64,000 nucleotides of DNA from DASQWP01 sp050697555 (GCA_050697555.1 JBOHAD010000005.1:11224-75223), one strand, 5' to 3'. Counted from the stretch's first letter, positions 32,650-42,014 are shown. The notes: generated by a model from the sequence alone, not told the origin. Numbers and translations: made by a program.

Positions 32650-32987
32650 GCGTGTTCGCGCGGGTGACGACGTTCGCCGTGAAGCCCGCCGCCTGGCCGC
32701 ACCTGATCGCGGTCGCGCGGGACGAGGTCGTACCCGCCTCGCAGGCACGGCCCGGCTTCCTCCGGGCTGAGCTCTTGACGCGGAGCCGGATCAGTAAGGC
32801 GATCTACACGAGCTTCTGGCACACCGAGTTCGACGCGATCGAGGCGGAGAGGGGGGGCCACCTCGACGACGAGATGGCGCGCTTCGAGCCGTACGCCGCC
32901 GGCCCTGCGATCGTCGAGGGCTACGAGGTGAGCGTGCTCGCGGAGTCGCCCTCGTCGGGCTCGCGCTCGACGGCGATGTCGCAGTAG
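32646..32987 (+). CDS. ABM-like dimeric alpha/beta-barrel protein, copy 2
   Basis: A 113-residue protein, VFARVTTFAVKPAAWPHLIAVARDEVVPASQARPGFLRAELLTRSR, paralogous to 29803-30120. The GTG overlaps the stop of the hydrolase-like gene (GTGA). Its last 22 codons overlap the 3' end of the convergent gene 32921-33478 by 67 bp, so the extreme C-terminus (SSGSRSTAMSQ) may be poorly conserved. Confidence 0.65.
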   Translation: MSVFARVTTFAVKPAAWPHLIAVARDEVVPASQARPGFLRAELLTRSRISKAIYTSFWHTEFDAIEAERGGHLDDEMARFEPYAAGPAIVEGYEVSVLAESPSSGSRSTAMSQ

Positions 32988-33478
32988 GCGTCGCCCTTCG
33001 GCTTCGACCGGGGGTAGCCGAAGCAACGGAAGCGGCGGTTGAGCCGCTGGGCCGCCAGGTCCGCGAAGGCGGAGCACCCGGATTCGCAGATCTTGAGCTC
33101 GCGCAGGTCTTCGGGCATCGCCGTCCAGTAGGGGCAGGCGTGCACGCGGAGGACGCTTCGCTCCTCGGAGAACTCGGCCCACTCCCAGTCGGTCTCCGGG
33201 TCGGCGATGATCGACCCGGCGGTGCCCATGAAGTTCCGCCAGTCGTCCATGTCGCCCTCGCCCGACTTCGGCGGCAGACGCAGGAGTTCACGCGGCCCGT
33301 AGACGTCGGCCCCCTCGACGGAGAGCTCGTCGAGCTTGTCGGCGAGCTCTCGCGCCCGCTCCGGACCGAACTCACGGAGGAAGAGCTCGAGCGCGAGTAC
33401 GTAGACGCGCGCGCCCTCGGCGCGGGCGAGCCGCCAGCGCTCCTCCATCGGGATCCCGGGCTCGTGCCGCCCGTCCAT
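32921..33478 (-). CDS. L-2-amino-thiazoline-4-carboxylate hydrolase-like protein, copy 3
   Basis: The 185-residue protein has ALELFLREFGPERARELADKLDEL, the cysteine strand VHACPYWTAMPEDLRELKICESGCSAFADLAAQRLNRRF, and YPRSKPKGDAYCDIAVERE. The C-x-Y, paired cysteines and GDAYCDI strand fit the ATC hydrolase family (PF14196) better than the two plus-strand copies do. ATG 33478 overlaps the permease stop (TGATG), so it belongs to the transporter B operon. Hydrolysis of a cyclic N/S compound is inferred. Confidence 0.65.
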   Translation of the reverse strand: MDGRHEPGIPMEERWRLARAEGARVYVLALELFLREFGPERARELADKLDELSVEGADVYGPRELLRLPPKSGEGDMDDWRNFMGTAGSIIADPETDWEWAEFSEERSVLRVHACPYWTAMPEDLRELKICESGCSAFADLAAQRLNRRFRCFGYPRSKPKGDAYCDIAVEREPDEGDSASTLTS

Positions 33479-34395
33479 CAGCGGACGGAGGCCTCGGCAC
33501 CCCGCGTCAGCCGGGTGCGCAGGAGGTCGGCCATGAAGTTGACCGAGAGGACGGTGAGGGTGATCGCGAGGCCCGAGAAGACGGCCACCCACGGGGTCTG
33601 GTTCAGGATCTCGCGCCCCTCGGACACCATGCGGCCCCACGTGGCCTTCGGCGGCTGCACGCCGAGCCCGAGGTAGCTCAGCGCGGACTCAACGAGGATC
33701 ATGAAGCCCACCTGGAGGGCGGCCACGACGACCACCTGGGGGAGGACGTACGGGAGCATGTGGCGCAGGAGGACGCGCCGGTGGCCGGCACCGAGCACCA
33801 CGGCCGACTCGACGAAGGAGCGCCGGTGGAGCGAGAGCACGATGCCGCGCGTGAGGCGCGCGAAGACGACCCAGCCGAAGATCACGAGGATTACGATGAG
33901 GTTGCGAAGGCTCGCGCCGAAGAGTGCGGCCGCCGCGATCGCGAGCAGGACGCCGGGGATGGCCAGGGCCATCTCCGTGGACATCATGAGCAGCCGGTCG
34001 ACCCAGCCGCCCAGGCGGCCTGGGAGCCCGGCGAAGTAGCCCGAGACGAGCCCGATCGTCGTCCCGATGAGCGCGGAGGCGGCCGTGGCCGAGACGCCGA
34101 CGAGGAGCGAGATCCGGCCGCCGTGCATGAGCCGCGAGAGGACGTCGCGGCCGAGCTGGTCGGTGCCGAGAGGATGGCTCCAGGAGCCGCCCTCGGCCCA
34201 GAAGGGCGGGGCGAAGCGGGCGCTCAGGTCCTGGTCGAGCGGGTCGGCTGGCGCGATGAGCGGGGCGAGGATCGCGACGGCGACGACGAGCGCGAAGAAT
34301 GCCGTTCCCGCGTAGCCGAGCAGGCGCACCGTGGCCATGCTTCCTGCGCGGCCGCGCAGGAAGCGCGTTCGCGGCGCGACCTCGACGACGCTCAC
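33478..34395 (-). CDS. Oligopeptide/dipeptide ABC permease (DppC-like), transporter B
   Basis: The 305-residue protein has SWSHPLGTDQLGRDVLSRLMHGGRISL and the EAA loop HRRSFVESAVVLGAGHRRVLLRHMLPYVLPQ. GTG 34395 overlaps the DppB stop. Confidence 0.9.
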   Translation of the reverse strand: MSVVEVAPRTRFLRGRAGSMATVRLLGYAGTAFFALVVAVAILAPLIAPADPLDQDLSARFAPPFWAEGGSWSHPLGTDQLGRDVLSRLMHGGRISLLVGVSATAASALIGTTIGLVSGYFAGLPGRLGGWVDRLLMMSTEMALAIPGVLLAIAAAALFGASLRNLIVILVIFGWVVFARLTRGIVLSLHRRSFVESAVVLGAGHRRVLLRHMLPYVLPQVVVVAALQVGFMILVESALSYLGLGVQPPKATWGRMVSEGREILNQTPWVAVFSGLAITLTVLSVNFMADLLRTRLTRGAEASVR

Positions 34396-35315
34396 GCGCC
34401 GCCCTTTCGGATCCGCGGGTCGAGGATCCCGTAGAGGACGTCGCTCACGGTCGTCACGATCGCGACCGTCACCGCGATCAGGAGCACGATCGCCTGGAGG
34501 ACCGGGTAGTCGGTCTGCGTCACCGACTGGACGGCCAAGAGGCCGATCCCGGGCCAGGCGAACACCGCCTCGACGATCACCGTGCCGCCGAGGAGCGCGC
34601 CGAAGTTCACGGCGACGACGCTCACGAGCGGGTTCAGCGAGTTGCGCAGGGCGTGCCGCAAGACGACGAGCCGGCGCGGCAGCCCCTTCGCGACCGCCGC
34701 CCGCACGTAGTCGGACGAGAGCGCCTCGATCATCGCTGCGCGGACGACCATCGCCAACTCCGCGACGAAGAAGAGCGCGATCGTCGCCACGGGCATCACG
34801 AACGACTTCCAGCCGCCCTTGCCCGAGGTCGGGAGCCAGGCGAGGTTGACCGCGAAGAAGAGGATGAGGAGGGTGCCGAGCCAGAACGTCGGCACGGCGC
34901 GGGCGACGAGCGAGAAGGAGATGAGCGCGCCGTCGAGCGCGCCGCCCGCTCGGGTGGCGGCGACGACGCCGAGCACGAGCCCGACGACGAGCGCGAAGCC
35001 GATGCCCAGGCCGACGAGCTCGAGGGTCGCCGGGAAGCGCTGGAACACGATGTCGGTCGCCGGCTGCCGGTACTTCCAGGACTCGCCCAGGTCGCCCTGG
35101 AGCACCTGCCCCATGTACCCGACGAACTGGAGCGGCAGCGGGTCGTCGAGGTTCAGGTCCTGGCGGAGCTCCTGGCGCTGCTCCGGGGACGCGAAGATCG
35201 GCAGGAGGACCGAGGCCGGGTCGCCGGCGAGACGCAGAAGGACGAACGCGACGAGGGTCGCGCCGAAGACGACGAAGACCAACCGCAGCAGCCGGTCGAC
35301 GAGGAACCTCCCCAG
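34392..35315 (-). CDS. Oligopeptide/dipeptide ABC permease (DppB-like), transporter B, CTG start
   Basis: The 307-residue protein includes VFGATLVAFVLLRLAGDPASVLLP and the EAA loop SSDYVRAAVAKGLPRRLVVLRHALRNSLNPL. The first ordinary start codon (TTG 35282) would remove the usual N-terminal GRFLVDRLLRL amphipathic segment. CTG 35315, five bases after GGAGGG, restores it, so CTG is proposed as the start. Confidence 0.85.
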   Translation of the reverse strand: MGRFLVDRLLRLVFVVFGATLVAFVLLRLAGDPASVLLPIFASPEQRQELRQDLNLDDPLPLQFVGYMGQVLQGDLGESWKYRQPATDIVFQRFPATLELVGLGIGFALVVGLVLGVVAATRAGGALDGALISFSLVARAVPTFWLGTLLILFFAVNLAWLPTSGKGGWKSFVMPVATIALFFVAELAMVVRAAMIEALSSDYVRAAVAKGLPRRLVVLRHALRNSLNPLVSVVAVNFGALLGGTVIVEAVFAWPGIGLLAVQSVTQTDYPVLQAIVLLIAVTVAIVTTVSDVLYGILDPRIRKGGA

Positions 35316-35346
35316 CGCGACCCTCCTTCGCTTGTCGGCCCACCGC

Positions 35347-37005
35347 CTAGACGGTGGCCGAGACCCCGTTCCAGTGGATGCGCTCGTCCGGCGTCACCGT
35401 CAGCCCCTGCACCTTGGGGCTGACGCCGTAGAGCTTGTGGTGCTGCCAGAGGAACACCGGCCCCGGCGTCTCGTGCACGATCTGGTGGCACTCCTCGAGG
35501 AGAGCCCGGCGCTTGTCGACGTCGAACTCCACGTTCGACTGCCGCCACGCCTTGTCGTAGTTCGGATCGCCGAGACCCGTTCGCAGGAACGCGTCCGTGT
35601 CGTACCACATGAGCGCGAACGCCGAGTCCTGCACCGGGTAGTACTGCCAGCCGCCGATGTGCCAGTACTTGAGGGTGTACTCCTGGAGCGCCTTGCGCAG
35701 GAACACGGAGTACTCGATCACCTGCGGCGTGAACTGGATCCCCACCTCACCGAGCTGCGACCGCAGGACCTCGAACATGTCCTGCTGCTTCAGGAACTCG
35801 CCCGGCTCGCCGAGGAAGAAGTCGCCCAGGTCGACGCCGTTCCCGTGGCCGGCCTCCTCGAGCAGCGCCTTCGCCCGGTCGGGGTCGTAGGGGTAGTCCG
35901 AGAGCTGCGAGTTCCACCCGAAGGCGTCGTCTCCTGTCACCTGGCCGCTCATGAGCTTCGCGTAGCCGCCGAGCACAGAGTCGATGATGGCCTGACGGTC
36001 GATCGCGTGGTTCATCGCGAGCCGGACACGCGGGTCGGCCGTCGGATGGCCGTCAGCCTTGGCGTCGATGATGTAGGGGGTCATGAGCACGGACTGCGCA
36101 ACCGGGGTGTCGGCAACGACGAGGCTCGCGCCCGCCGCCTTCTCGACGTCCTCGATCTGGAGGTCCTCGCAGATGTGGATCTCGCCGGCCTGGAGCGCCG
36201 CGAAGCGGCTCGCCGCGTCAGGGATGCCCCGGAAGCGGAGCGTCTCGATGAGCGCCTGCTCGCCCCAGTAGTCCCCGTTCTTCTCCAGGACGATCTCCTG
36301 GCCCTTCCTCCACTCGGCGAACCTGAACATGCCGGTGCCCACCGGCGCCTGCGCGAACGCCTGGGGGCCCATGTCCTGGAGCGCCGCCGGCGCGCCGAAC
36401 TGCACCTCGGAGAGGCCGACGGGCGCCATTGCCCACGGCTCCTTCGTGTTGATGACGAGCGTGTACTCATCCTTGACCTCGGCGCTGTCGTACGGCTGGA
36501 TCCGGAACATCACCGGCGAGGGCGGGTCGATGGTCAGGAGGACGTCGAGGTTGGCCTTCGCCGCCTCGGCGTTCCAGTCCTCGCCGTTGTGGAACTTGAC
36601 GCCCTGGCGGAGCTTGAACTCCCACTGCGTCTCGCCGACCGGCTCCCACGACTCCGCGAGCTGAGGCTGCGGCCCCTTCTCGGGGTCGAGCGGATCGGAC
36701 TTGCAGAGAAACTCGAGGATGCCGTCGTAGATCGAGTAGCCCTGCGGCTGGTACTCGAGGTTCTGGAAGAGCGTGGGGGGCTCGCCGGGAGTCGCCATCA
36801 CGAGCTCCTTCGCCGTGGCGCCGCCGCCCCCGGACGTTGCGGTCGGCCCTGTCCCCGTCGTGGCCTCGCCGCCGCCTCCGTCGCCGTCTCCGGTGCAGGC
36901 CGTGAGGGCGAGCGTGCCCACTCCGATCCCCGCGGCGCCCAGGAACTGGCGCCGGTTCATCTGCCGCTCGAGCATTGGCTCCGAGCCGGACTTCGGTCTC
37001 GTCAT
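35347..37005 (-). CDS. Oligopeptide-type substrate-binding protein, transporter B
   Basis: The 552-residue protein has a twin-Arg-like signal NRRQFLGAAGIGVGTLALTAC with lipobox LTAC, followed by a Gly/Thr-rich linker and a family-5 binding domain (LAESWEPVGETQWEFKLRQGVKFHNGEDWNAEAAKAN). GGAGGAGG precedes ATG 37005. It is the first gene of the transporter B operon and diverges from the lactonase gene at 37128. Confidence 0.92.
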   Translation of the reverse strand: MTRPKSGSEPMLERQMNRRQFLGAAGIGVGTLALTACTGDGDGGGGEATTGTGPTATSGGGGATAKELVMATPGEPPTLFQNLEYQPQGYSIYDGILEFLCKSDPLDPEKGPQPQLAESWEPVGETQWEFKLRQGVKFHNGEDWNAEAAKANLDVLLTIDPPSPVMFRIQPYDSAEVKDEYTLVINTKEPWAMAPVGLSEVQFGAPAALQDMGPQAFAQAPVGTGMFRFAEWRKGQEIVLEKNGDYWGEQALIETLRFRGIPDAASRFAALQAGEIHICEDLQIEDVEKAAGASLVVADTPVAQSVLMTPYIIDAKADGHPTADPRVRLAMNHAIDRQAIIDSVLGGYAKLMSGQVTGDDAFGWNSQLSDYPYDPDRAKALLEEAGHGNGVDLGDFFLGEPGEFLKQQDMFEVLRSQLGEVGIQFTPQVIEYSVFLRKALQEYTLKYWHIGGWQYYPVQDSAFALMWYDTDAFLRTGLGDPNYDKAWRQSNVEFDVDKRRALLEECHQIVHETPGPVFLWQHHKLYGVSPKVQGLTVTPDERIHWNGVSATV

Positions 37006-37127
37006 CGTCTGTCCCTCCTCCGTCGAACTGTCGACCCACCGTTTTCGCCTGTCCGGCCGCGGCGCCCCCGAGGCGCCCGGCCTTCAAAGGTGCCCGTCCG
37101 GCCGCGCGAAAGGGCGAGAATCCCGCC

Positions 37128-38162
37128 ATGCCGATCTACACCGTCCTCGGCCCGATCCCGCGGGACGCGCTCGGCCGGACGAGCATGCACGAGCACCTCC
37201 TGCTCGACGCGCGCGTCTGGGCCGTCCCCTCGCCCGAGCCGCCTCCCGCCGACGCGCGCGTCACCCCCGAGAACCTGACCTACACGCGCTGGAACTACCT
37301 CAACTTCGCTGACAACCTCTTCTCCGACGATCCGGCCGTCGTCACCGAGGAGCTCGCCCGGGCCCGCCGAGCGGGCGCGGCGGGGGTCGTCGACCTGACG
37401 ATCGTCGGGCTCGGCCGGCGACCTGCGGAGCTCCCGGACATCGCCCGCGAGAGCGGGATCCAGATCATCGTGGGATGCGGCTTCTACGTCCACGACTCGC
37501 ATCCCGACTGGCTCGACCGCGCGTCCGAGGACGACGTCTCCGCCTTCATCGCACGCGAGCTCACCGAGGGGATCGAGGCCACGGGCATCCGTCCCGCGCT
37601 CGTCGGCGAGATCGGGACGAGCAGCCCGGTGACGCCGCGCGAGCGCATGGTCGTCCGGGCGGCGGGCCGCGCCGCGGCGGCCGCGGGTGCCGCCGTGAAC
37701 GTCCACCTCGATCCCGGCGGCGCCCACGCGCTCGACGTGCTCGAGCTGCTCGTGCGCGAGGGCATGGCTCCCGACCGGATCGTCTTCAGCCACATGGACG
37801 CCCGTCCCGACGCCGCCTACCACCGGGCGGTGGCCGAGAGCGGCGCGGTCCTCTCCTTCGACACGTTCGGGCACGAGTTCGTGATCCGCGACCTCGAGCG
37901 AATCCACCACCAGCCGACCGACCTCGAGCGCTGCGAGCTCCTCGCGCGGCTCGTCGAGGACGGCTTCGGCGGGCAGCTCGTGCTCGGCTGCGACTGCGGC
38001 TGCAAAGCCACGCTCGCCCACTTCGGAGGGCACGGCTACGAGCACCTCTTCCGGCGCATCGCGCCCGCGCTCGAGCGCTACTACGGCGTCGCTGCAGCCG
38101 ACCTCGACCGGATGCTCGTGGAGACGCCGCGCCGACTGCTCGACCGCCCGCCGGTCCACTAG
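37128..38162 (+). CDS. Phosphotriesterase-family amidohydrolase (PTE-like lactonase)
   Basis: The 344-residue TIM-barrel protein has the H-x-H metal motif SMHEHLLLD (His21, His23), the bridging acidic position LVGEIGTS near 161, NVHLDPGG, FSHMDA and the final Asp in VLGCDCGCK. This pattern matches PTE-homologous lactonases and resiniferatoxin-binding-like hydrolases, where the bridging Lys is Glu. It probably opens a lactone or cyclic ester/amide in the pathway. It converges with the DppF-like gene, stops overlapping by two bases. Confidence 0.85.
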   Translation: MPIYTVLGPIPRDALGRTSMHEHLLLDARVWAVPSPEPPPADARVTPENLTYTRWNYLNFADNLFSDDPAVVTEELARARRAGAAGVVDLTIVGLGRRPAELPDIARESGIQIIVGCGFYVHDSHPDWLDRASEDDVSAFIARELTEGIEATGIRPALVGEIGTSSPVTPRERMVVRAAGRAAAAAGAAVNVHLDPGGAHALDVLELLVREGMAPDRIVFSHMDARPDAAYHRAVAESGAVLSFDTFGHEFVIRDLERIHHQPTDLERCELLARLVEDGFGGQLVLGCDCGCKATLAHFGGHGYEHLFRRIAPALERYYGVAAADLDRMLVETPRRLLDRPPVH

Positions 38163-39202
38163 ACCCTCGCCACCGGGACGCTCGGGACGTGCGGCGCAGC
38201 GGCGCCCTCGGGGCCACGCTCGACGAAGTGACACGCGGCCCAGTGACCGTCCTCCTTCTCCTCGAGCGGCGGCTCGACCGTGCGGCAGACCTCCTCCGCG
38301 AGGGGGCAGCGCGTGTGGACGGGGCAGGCCGCTGGCGGGTCGAGCGGCGAGGGGAGGTCGCCGCCGAGGAGGATCCGCTCCTTCATCGAGGCCCCGTCGG
38401 GCTCGGCCGGCGGGACGGCGGAGAGGAGCGCCTGCGTGTACGGCTGGAGCGGGTGGCCGATCACCTGCTCGGTGGTGCCCAGCTCGACGATCTTCCCCAG
38501 GTACATGACGGCGATCCGGGTGCACACGTGCCGGACGACCGCGAGGTCGTGGGAGACGAAGAGGTAGGTGAGACCGTCGCGCCGGCGGAGCTCGTCGAGG
38601 AGGTTCAGGATCTGCGCCTGCACCGAAACGTCGAGCGCTGAGACGGGCTCGTCCAAGACGACGACCTCCGGCTCGACCGCGAGGGCCCGGGCGATGGCGA
38701 TCCGCTGACGCTGCCCGCCGCTGAACTCGCGCGGGTAGCGCGAGACCGCCTCCGGCCGCAGGTGGACCTTCTCGAGCAGCTCGGCAATCCGCCGGCGGCG
38801 CTCCCCGCCGCGCGAGAGCCCGTGGATGGCGAGCCCCTCCCCGACGATGTCGCCGACGGTCATCCGCGCGTCGAGGCTGTCGTACGGGTCCTGGAAGACG
38901 AGCTGAAGGCGCCGCCGAAGCTCCTTGCGCTCGGCGCCGCGGAGCTCCGCGACGTCCCGGCCCTCGAGGAGGACGCGCCCCGAGTCCGGGCGCAGGAGCT
39001 GGACGACGACGCGCGCCAGGGTCGTCTTGCCGCAGCCGCTCTCGCCTACGAGCCCGACCGCCTCGCTCTTCCCCACCGCGAGGCTGACGCCGTCGACGGC
39101 GCGGACGCGGCCGATCGTCTGCTGAACGAATGAACCGCGCGTGATCGGGTAGGAGGCGTGCACGTCCTCCACCTCGAGGAAGGGTGCGGCGCGCTCAGCC
39201 AC
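38159..39202 (-). CDS. Oligopeptide/dipeptide ABC importer ATPase (DppF-like), transporter B
   Basis: The 347-residue ATPase has GESGCGKTTLARVV, LVFQDPYDSLDARM, FSGGQRQRIAIARA, VVVLDEPVSALD and a C-terminal CPVHTRCPLAEEVC segment. GTG 39202 lies within the end of the DppD gene (eight-base overlap). Confidence 0.92.
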   Translation of the reverse strand: MAERAAPFLEVEDVHASYPITRGSFVQQTIGRVRAVDGVSLAVGKSEAVGLVGESGCGKTTLARVVVQLLRPDSGRVLLEGRDVAELRGAERKELRRRLQLVFQDPYDSLDARMTVGDIVGEGLAIHGLSRGGERRRRIAELLEKVHLRPEAVSRYPREFSGGQRQRIAIARALAVEPEVVVLDEPVSALDVSVQAQILNLLDELRRRDGLTYLFVSHDLAVVRHVCTRIAVMYLGKIVELGTTEQVIGHPLQPYTQALLSAVPPAEPDGASMKERILLGGDLPSPLDPPAACPVHTRCPLAEEVCRTVEPPLEEKEDGHWAACHFVERGPEGAAAPHVPSVPVARV

Positions 39203-40217
39203 CGGGCTTCACCCAGCACGCGACGCGGTGGCCGGGTCCGATCTCCTCGAGCGGCGGCTCCTCCTCCAGGCTGCGCTCGACGGCGAACCGGCAGCGGGGC
39301 GCGAACGCGCAGCCGCTCGGGAGCGCGAGGGGGTCGGGCGGCGAGCCCTCGATCGGCGTGAGCCGGTCGGCACGGTCGCCGGAGAGGCGCAGGATCGACT
39401 CGAGCAGGCCGATCGTGTACGGGTGGCGCGGCCCGCGGAAGAGCTCCGCCGTAGGGGCCTCCTCCACGACTTTCCCCGCGTAGATCACGAGCGTCCGGCT
39501 CGTGTAGCTCGCGACGACGCCCATGTTGTGGGTGATGAGGACCATCGCGATGCCGCGCTCGGCGGCGAGCTCGGCCAGGAGCTCGAGGATCTGCGCCTGG
39601 ATCGTCACGTCGAGCGCCGTCGTCGGCTCGTCGGCGAGCAGGACGGCGGGCTCGCAGGAGAGCGCCATGGCGATCATGACGCGCTGCCGCATCCCGCCCG
39701 AGAGCTCGTGCGGGTAGGCGACGAGCCGCCGCTCGGGCGCCGGGATGCCGACCTGGCGCAGGAGGTCGACGGCCCGCTCCCGGGCCTCGCGCCTCCCGAC
39801 GCGTAGGTGGGCCTGGATGCCCTCGGTGAGCTGGAGCCCGACCGTCAGCATCGGGTTGAGCGCGGTCGTCGGGTCCTGGAAGACCATCGCGATCCGGCGT
39901 CCCCGGACGCGCTGGATCTCGCGCTCGCCGCAACGAAGGAGGTCGATGCCGTTGAAGTCTGCGTGCCCCTCGACCCGCGTCGACCCGCGCGGCAGCAGGC
40001 GGAGGAGGGAGAGGGCGGTGACGCTCTTGCCGGACCCGCTTTCGCCGACGATGCCGATCGACTCGCCGGAGGCGAGCGAGAACGTCACGCCGTCGACGGC
40101 GCGCAGGACGCCCGCGCCGGTGAGGAAGTGGACGCGCAGGTCGCCCACGTCGAGCAGGGGCCGCTCGGCGAGACCGGTCGGCGGCGCGTGCGCGCCGGCT
40201 TCCTCGGAAGTTCCCAC
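39195..40217 (-). CDS. Oligopeptide/dipeptide ABC importer ATPase (DppD-like), transporter B
   Basis: The 340-residue ATPase has GESGSGKSVTALS, MVFQDPTTALNPML, LSGGMRQRVMIAMALSCEP, VLLADEPTTALD and CAFAPRCRFAVERS near the C-terminus. It directly follows the FeS-subunit gene (stop and start adjacent), so transporter B ATPases and the molybdenum hydroxylase small subunits are one operon. Confidence 0.92.
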   Translation of the reverse strand: MGTSEEAGAHAPPTGLAERPLLDVGDLRVHFLTGAGVLRAVDGVTFSLASGESIGIVGESGSGKSVTALSLLRLLPRGSTRVEGHADFNGIDLLRCGEREIQRVRGRRIAMVFQDPTTALNPMLTVGLQLTEGIQAHLRVGRREARERAVDLLRQVGIPAPERRLVAYPHELSGGMRQRVMIAMALSCEPAVLLADEPTTALDVTIQAQILELLAELAAERGIAMVLITHNMGVVASYTSRTLVIYAGKVVEEAPTAELFRGPRHPYTIGLLESILRLSGDRADRLTPIEGSPPDPLALPSGCAFAPRCRFAVERSLEEEPPLEEIGPGHRVACWVKPGG

Positions 40218-40694
40218 CTAGTCCTCCCGGCGCATCGCCGTGGCGGCTGAGCGCACCGAGGCGACGATCGTCGTGTAGCCGGTGCAGCGGCAGAGGTTCC
40301 CGGCGATCGCCTCGCGGATCTCGTCGTCGGACGGGTCCGGGCGGCGGGTGAGCAGGTCGGCAGCGGCCATCACCATCCCGGGCGTGCAGATGCCGCACTG
40401 CGCCCCGTTCTCCTCGACGAAGGCCTGCTGGATCGCGTGGAGCCGCTCGCCGTGCGCGAGCCCCTCGATGGTCACGACCTCGCGGCCCTCCACCGTCGGC
40501 GCCAGCACGAGGCAAGAGTCGACGGACTTGCCGTCGAGGAGGACCGTGCACGCGCCGCACTCCCCCTCGTCGCAGCCCTCTTTCGTCCCGGTGAGCTGGA
40601 GGCGCTCCCGGAGAGCGCGCAGGAGCGTCTCGCCCGGCTCGACGGCCACGCTCGTCTCCTCGCCGTTCAGCACGAAGGTGAGGAGGACAGTCAC
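40218..40694 (-). CDS. 2Fe-2S subunit of XDH-family hydroxylase
   Basis: The 158-residue protein has a plant-ferredoxin cluster (Cys41, Cys46, Cys49 in CDEGECGAC and Cys61) and a second four-Cys cluster (CGIC at 100-103 and NLCRCTG near 135). It passes electrons from the molybdenum site to FAD. It overlaps the FAD subunit gene by four bases; the partner large subunit is 17 kb away at 21109-23406. Confidence 0.93.
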   Translation of the reverse strand: MTVLLTFVLNGEETSVAVEPGETLLRALRERLQLTGTKEGCDEGECGACTVLLDGKSVDSCLVLAPTVEGREVVTIEGLAHGERLHAIQQAFVEENGAQCGICTPGMVMAAADLLTRRPDPSDDEIREAIAGNLCRCTGYTTIVASVRSAATAMRRED

Positions 40695-41578
40695 GCCGGC
40701 GCCGCCAGGGCACGCTCGCGGCAGCGTTGCGCCGCGCGTGCGACCATCCCCTCGAGGACGCGGCGCCGGTAGTCCGCGCTCGCGCGCACGTCGTCAATCG
40801 GCGACGCCGCGGCCGCGACCAGGCGGCCCGCCTCCGCCACGGCGTCGTCCTCGAGCCGCGAGCCTACGAGCGCCCGCTCGGCGTCGTCGGCGCGGTACGG
40901 CCGCTCCGACGCCGCGCAGACTGCGATGCGCGCGTCGGCGACCTCGCCGTCGTCGCCGACCTCGCCGTCGTCGGCGAAGGCGAGCCGCACGGCGAGCCCG
41001 ACGATCGCGATCTCCATCGCGCGCCGCCGGCCGAGCTTGAGGTACGCCTCTCCGCTCGCCGCGGGCGGCCGCGACAGCGTCACCGCGGTCACGAGCTCGT
41101 CCGGGCGACGGGCCGTCCGCCGCCGGCCGATGAAGAACTCGGCGAGCGGCACGTCGCGCTCTCCGGACGCGCTCCGCAGCGTCACCCTGGCGTCCGCCAG
41201 GAGGAGCGACGGTGGCAGGTCGGCCGCGGGCGAGGCGTTGCAGAGGTTGCCGCCCACCGTGCCGGCGTTCTGCGTCTGCCAGCCGCCGATCTGCCCCGCG
41301 GCCTCCGCGAGTCCGGCGTACTCCATCCGCACGAGCGGGTCGTCCGCGAGCTCGCGGTGCGTCGTCAGCGCGCCGAGGACGAGCTCCGCGGCGGCCGTGC
41401 GGCCGCGCAGCTCGTCGAGGCCGCCGAGGTATACGACATGCTCGGGAGCGATCTCCCGGCGCAGGTACTGGACCACGACGTCGGTGCCGCCGGCGAGGAC
41501 CTGCGCGCGCTCGCCGAGGTCGGCGAGCGTGGCGAGCGCCTCGTCGAGATCGTGCGGCGCGTGGTAGGCGAAGGTCAC
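40691..41578 (-). CDS. FAD-binding medium subunit of XDH-family hydroxylase
   Basis: The 295-residue protein has the FAD motifs LAGGTDVVV near 33 and NAGTVGGNLCNASPAAD near 110, and the KLGRRRAMEIAIV strand. GTG 41578 overlaps the SnoaL-like stop. It takes electrons from the FeS subunit. Confidence 0.92.
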   Translation of the reverse strand: MTFAYHAPHDLDEALATLADLGERAQVLAGGTDVVVQYLRREIAPEHVVYLGGLDELRGRTAAAELVLGALTTHRELADDPLVRMEYAGLAEAAGQIGGWQTQNAGTVGGNLCNASPAADLPPSLLLADARVTLRSASGERDVPLAEFFIGRRRTARRPDELVTAVTLSRPPAASGEAYLKLGRRRAMEIAIVGLAVRLAFADDGEVGDDGEVADARIAVCAASERPYRADDAERALVGSRLEDDAVAEAGRLVAAAASPIDDVRASADYRRRVLEGMVARAAQRCRERALAAPA

Positions 41579-42009
41579 GCCTCCGCGGCCGGCGCGAGCG
41601 CGTAGCCGAGCTGCTGCGCGATCTGGCCGGAGTCGACGTATGTCCACTGGTTGCAGATCCGCCCGTCCTCCCTCATCTCGTAGACGAGGCACTCCGGCAC
41701 CGAGAACCGGCGCCCCGTCGGGGGGATGCCGAGGAAGTCGCCGGTCTGCGTCCCGCTCGCGACGGTGCGCGCGATTACCCAGTCGCCGGTGGAGATGAGC
41801 TGCTCGATCGCGAGCGTCTCGTCGGGGAAAGCGTCGAAGAGCACCTGGTGGAAGTCGCGGAGCCTCTCCGTGCCTGCGATCGGCTCCTCGACGTAGGGCT
41901 CGTGCAGGACCGCGTCCGCCGCGAAGCAGTCGAGCACGGTCTCGAGGTCGTTGCGGTTGAACGCCTCCACGAGCCGCCGCACCGTCTCCTCGTTCCGGCC
42001 CGGCGCCAC
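41575..42009 (-). CDS. SnoaL-like protein (ester cyclase type)
   Basis: The 144-residue protein RNEETVRRLVEAFNRNDLETVLDCFAADAVLHEP ... GTQTGDFLGIPPTGRRFSVPECLVY is a close paralogue of 25457-25906. Each of the two transporter operons therefore has one copy. GTG 42009 is used. Likely handles a reactive or cyclic intermediate; substrate unknown. Confidence 0.8.
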   Translation of the reverse strand: MAPGRNEETVRRLVEAFNRNDLETVLDCFAADAVLHEPYVEEPIAGTERLRDFHQVLFDAFPDETLAIEQLISTGDWVIARTVASGTQTGDFLGIPPTGRRFSVPECLVYEMREDGRICNQWTYVDSGQIAQQLGYALAPAAEA

Positions 42010-42014
42010 CGTCC

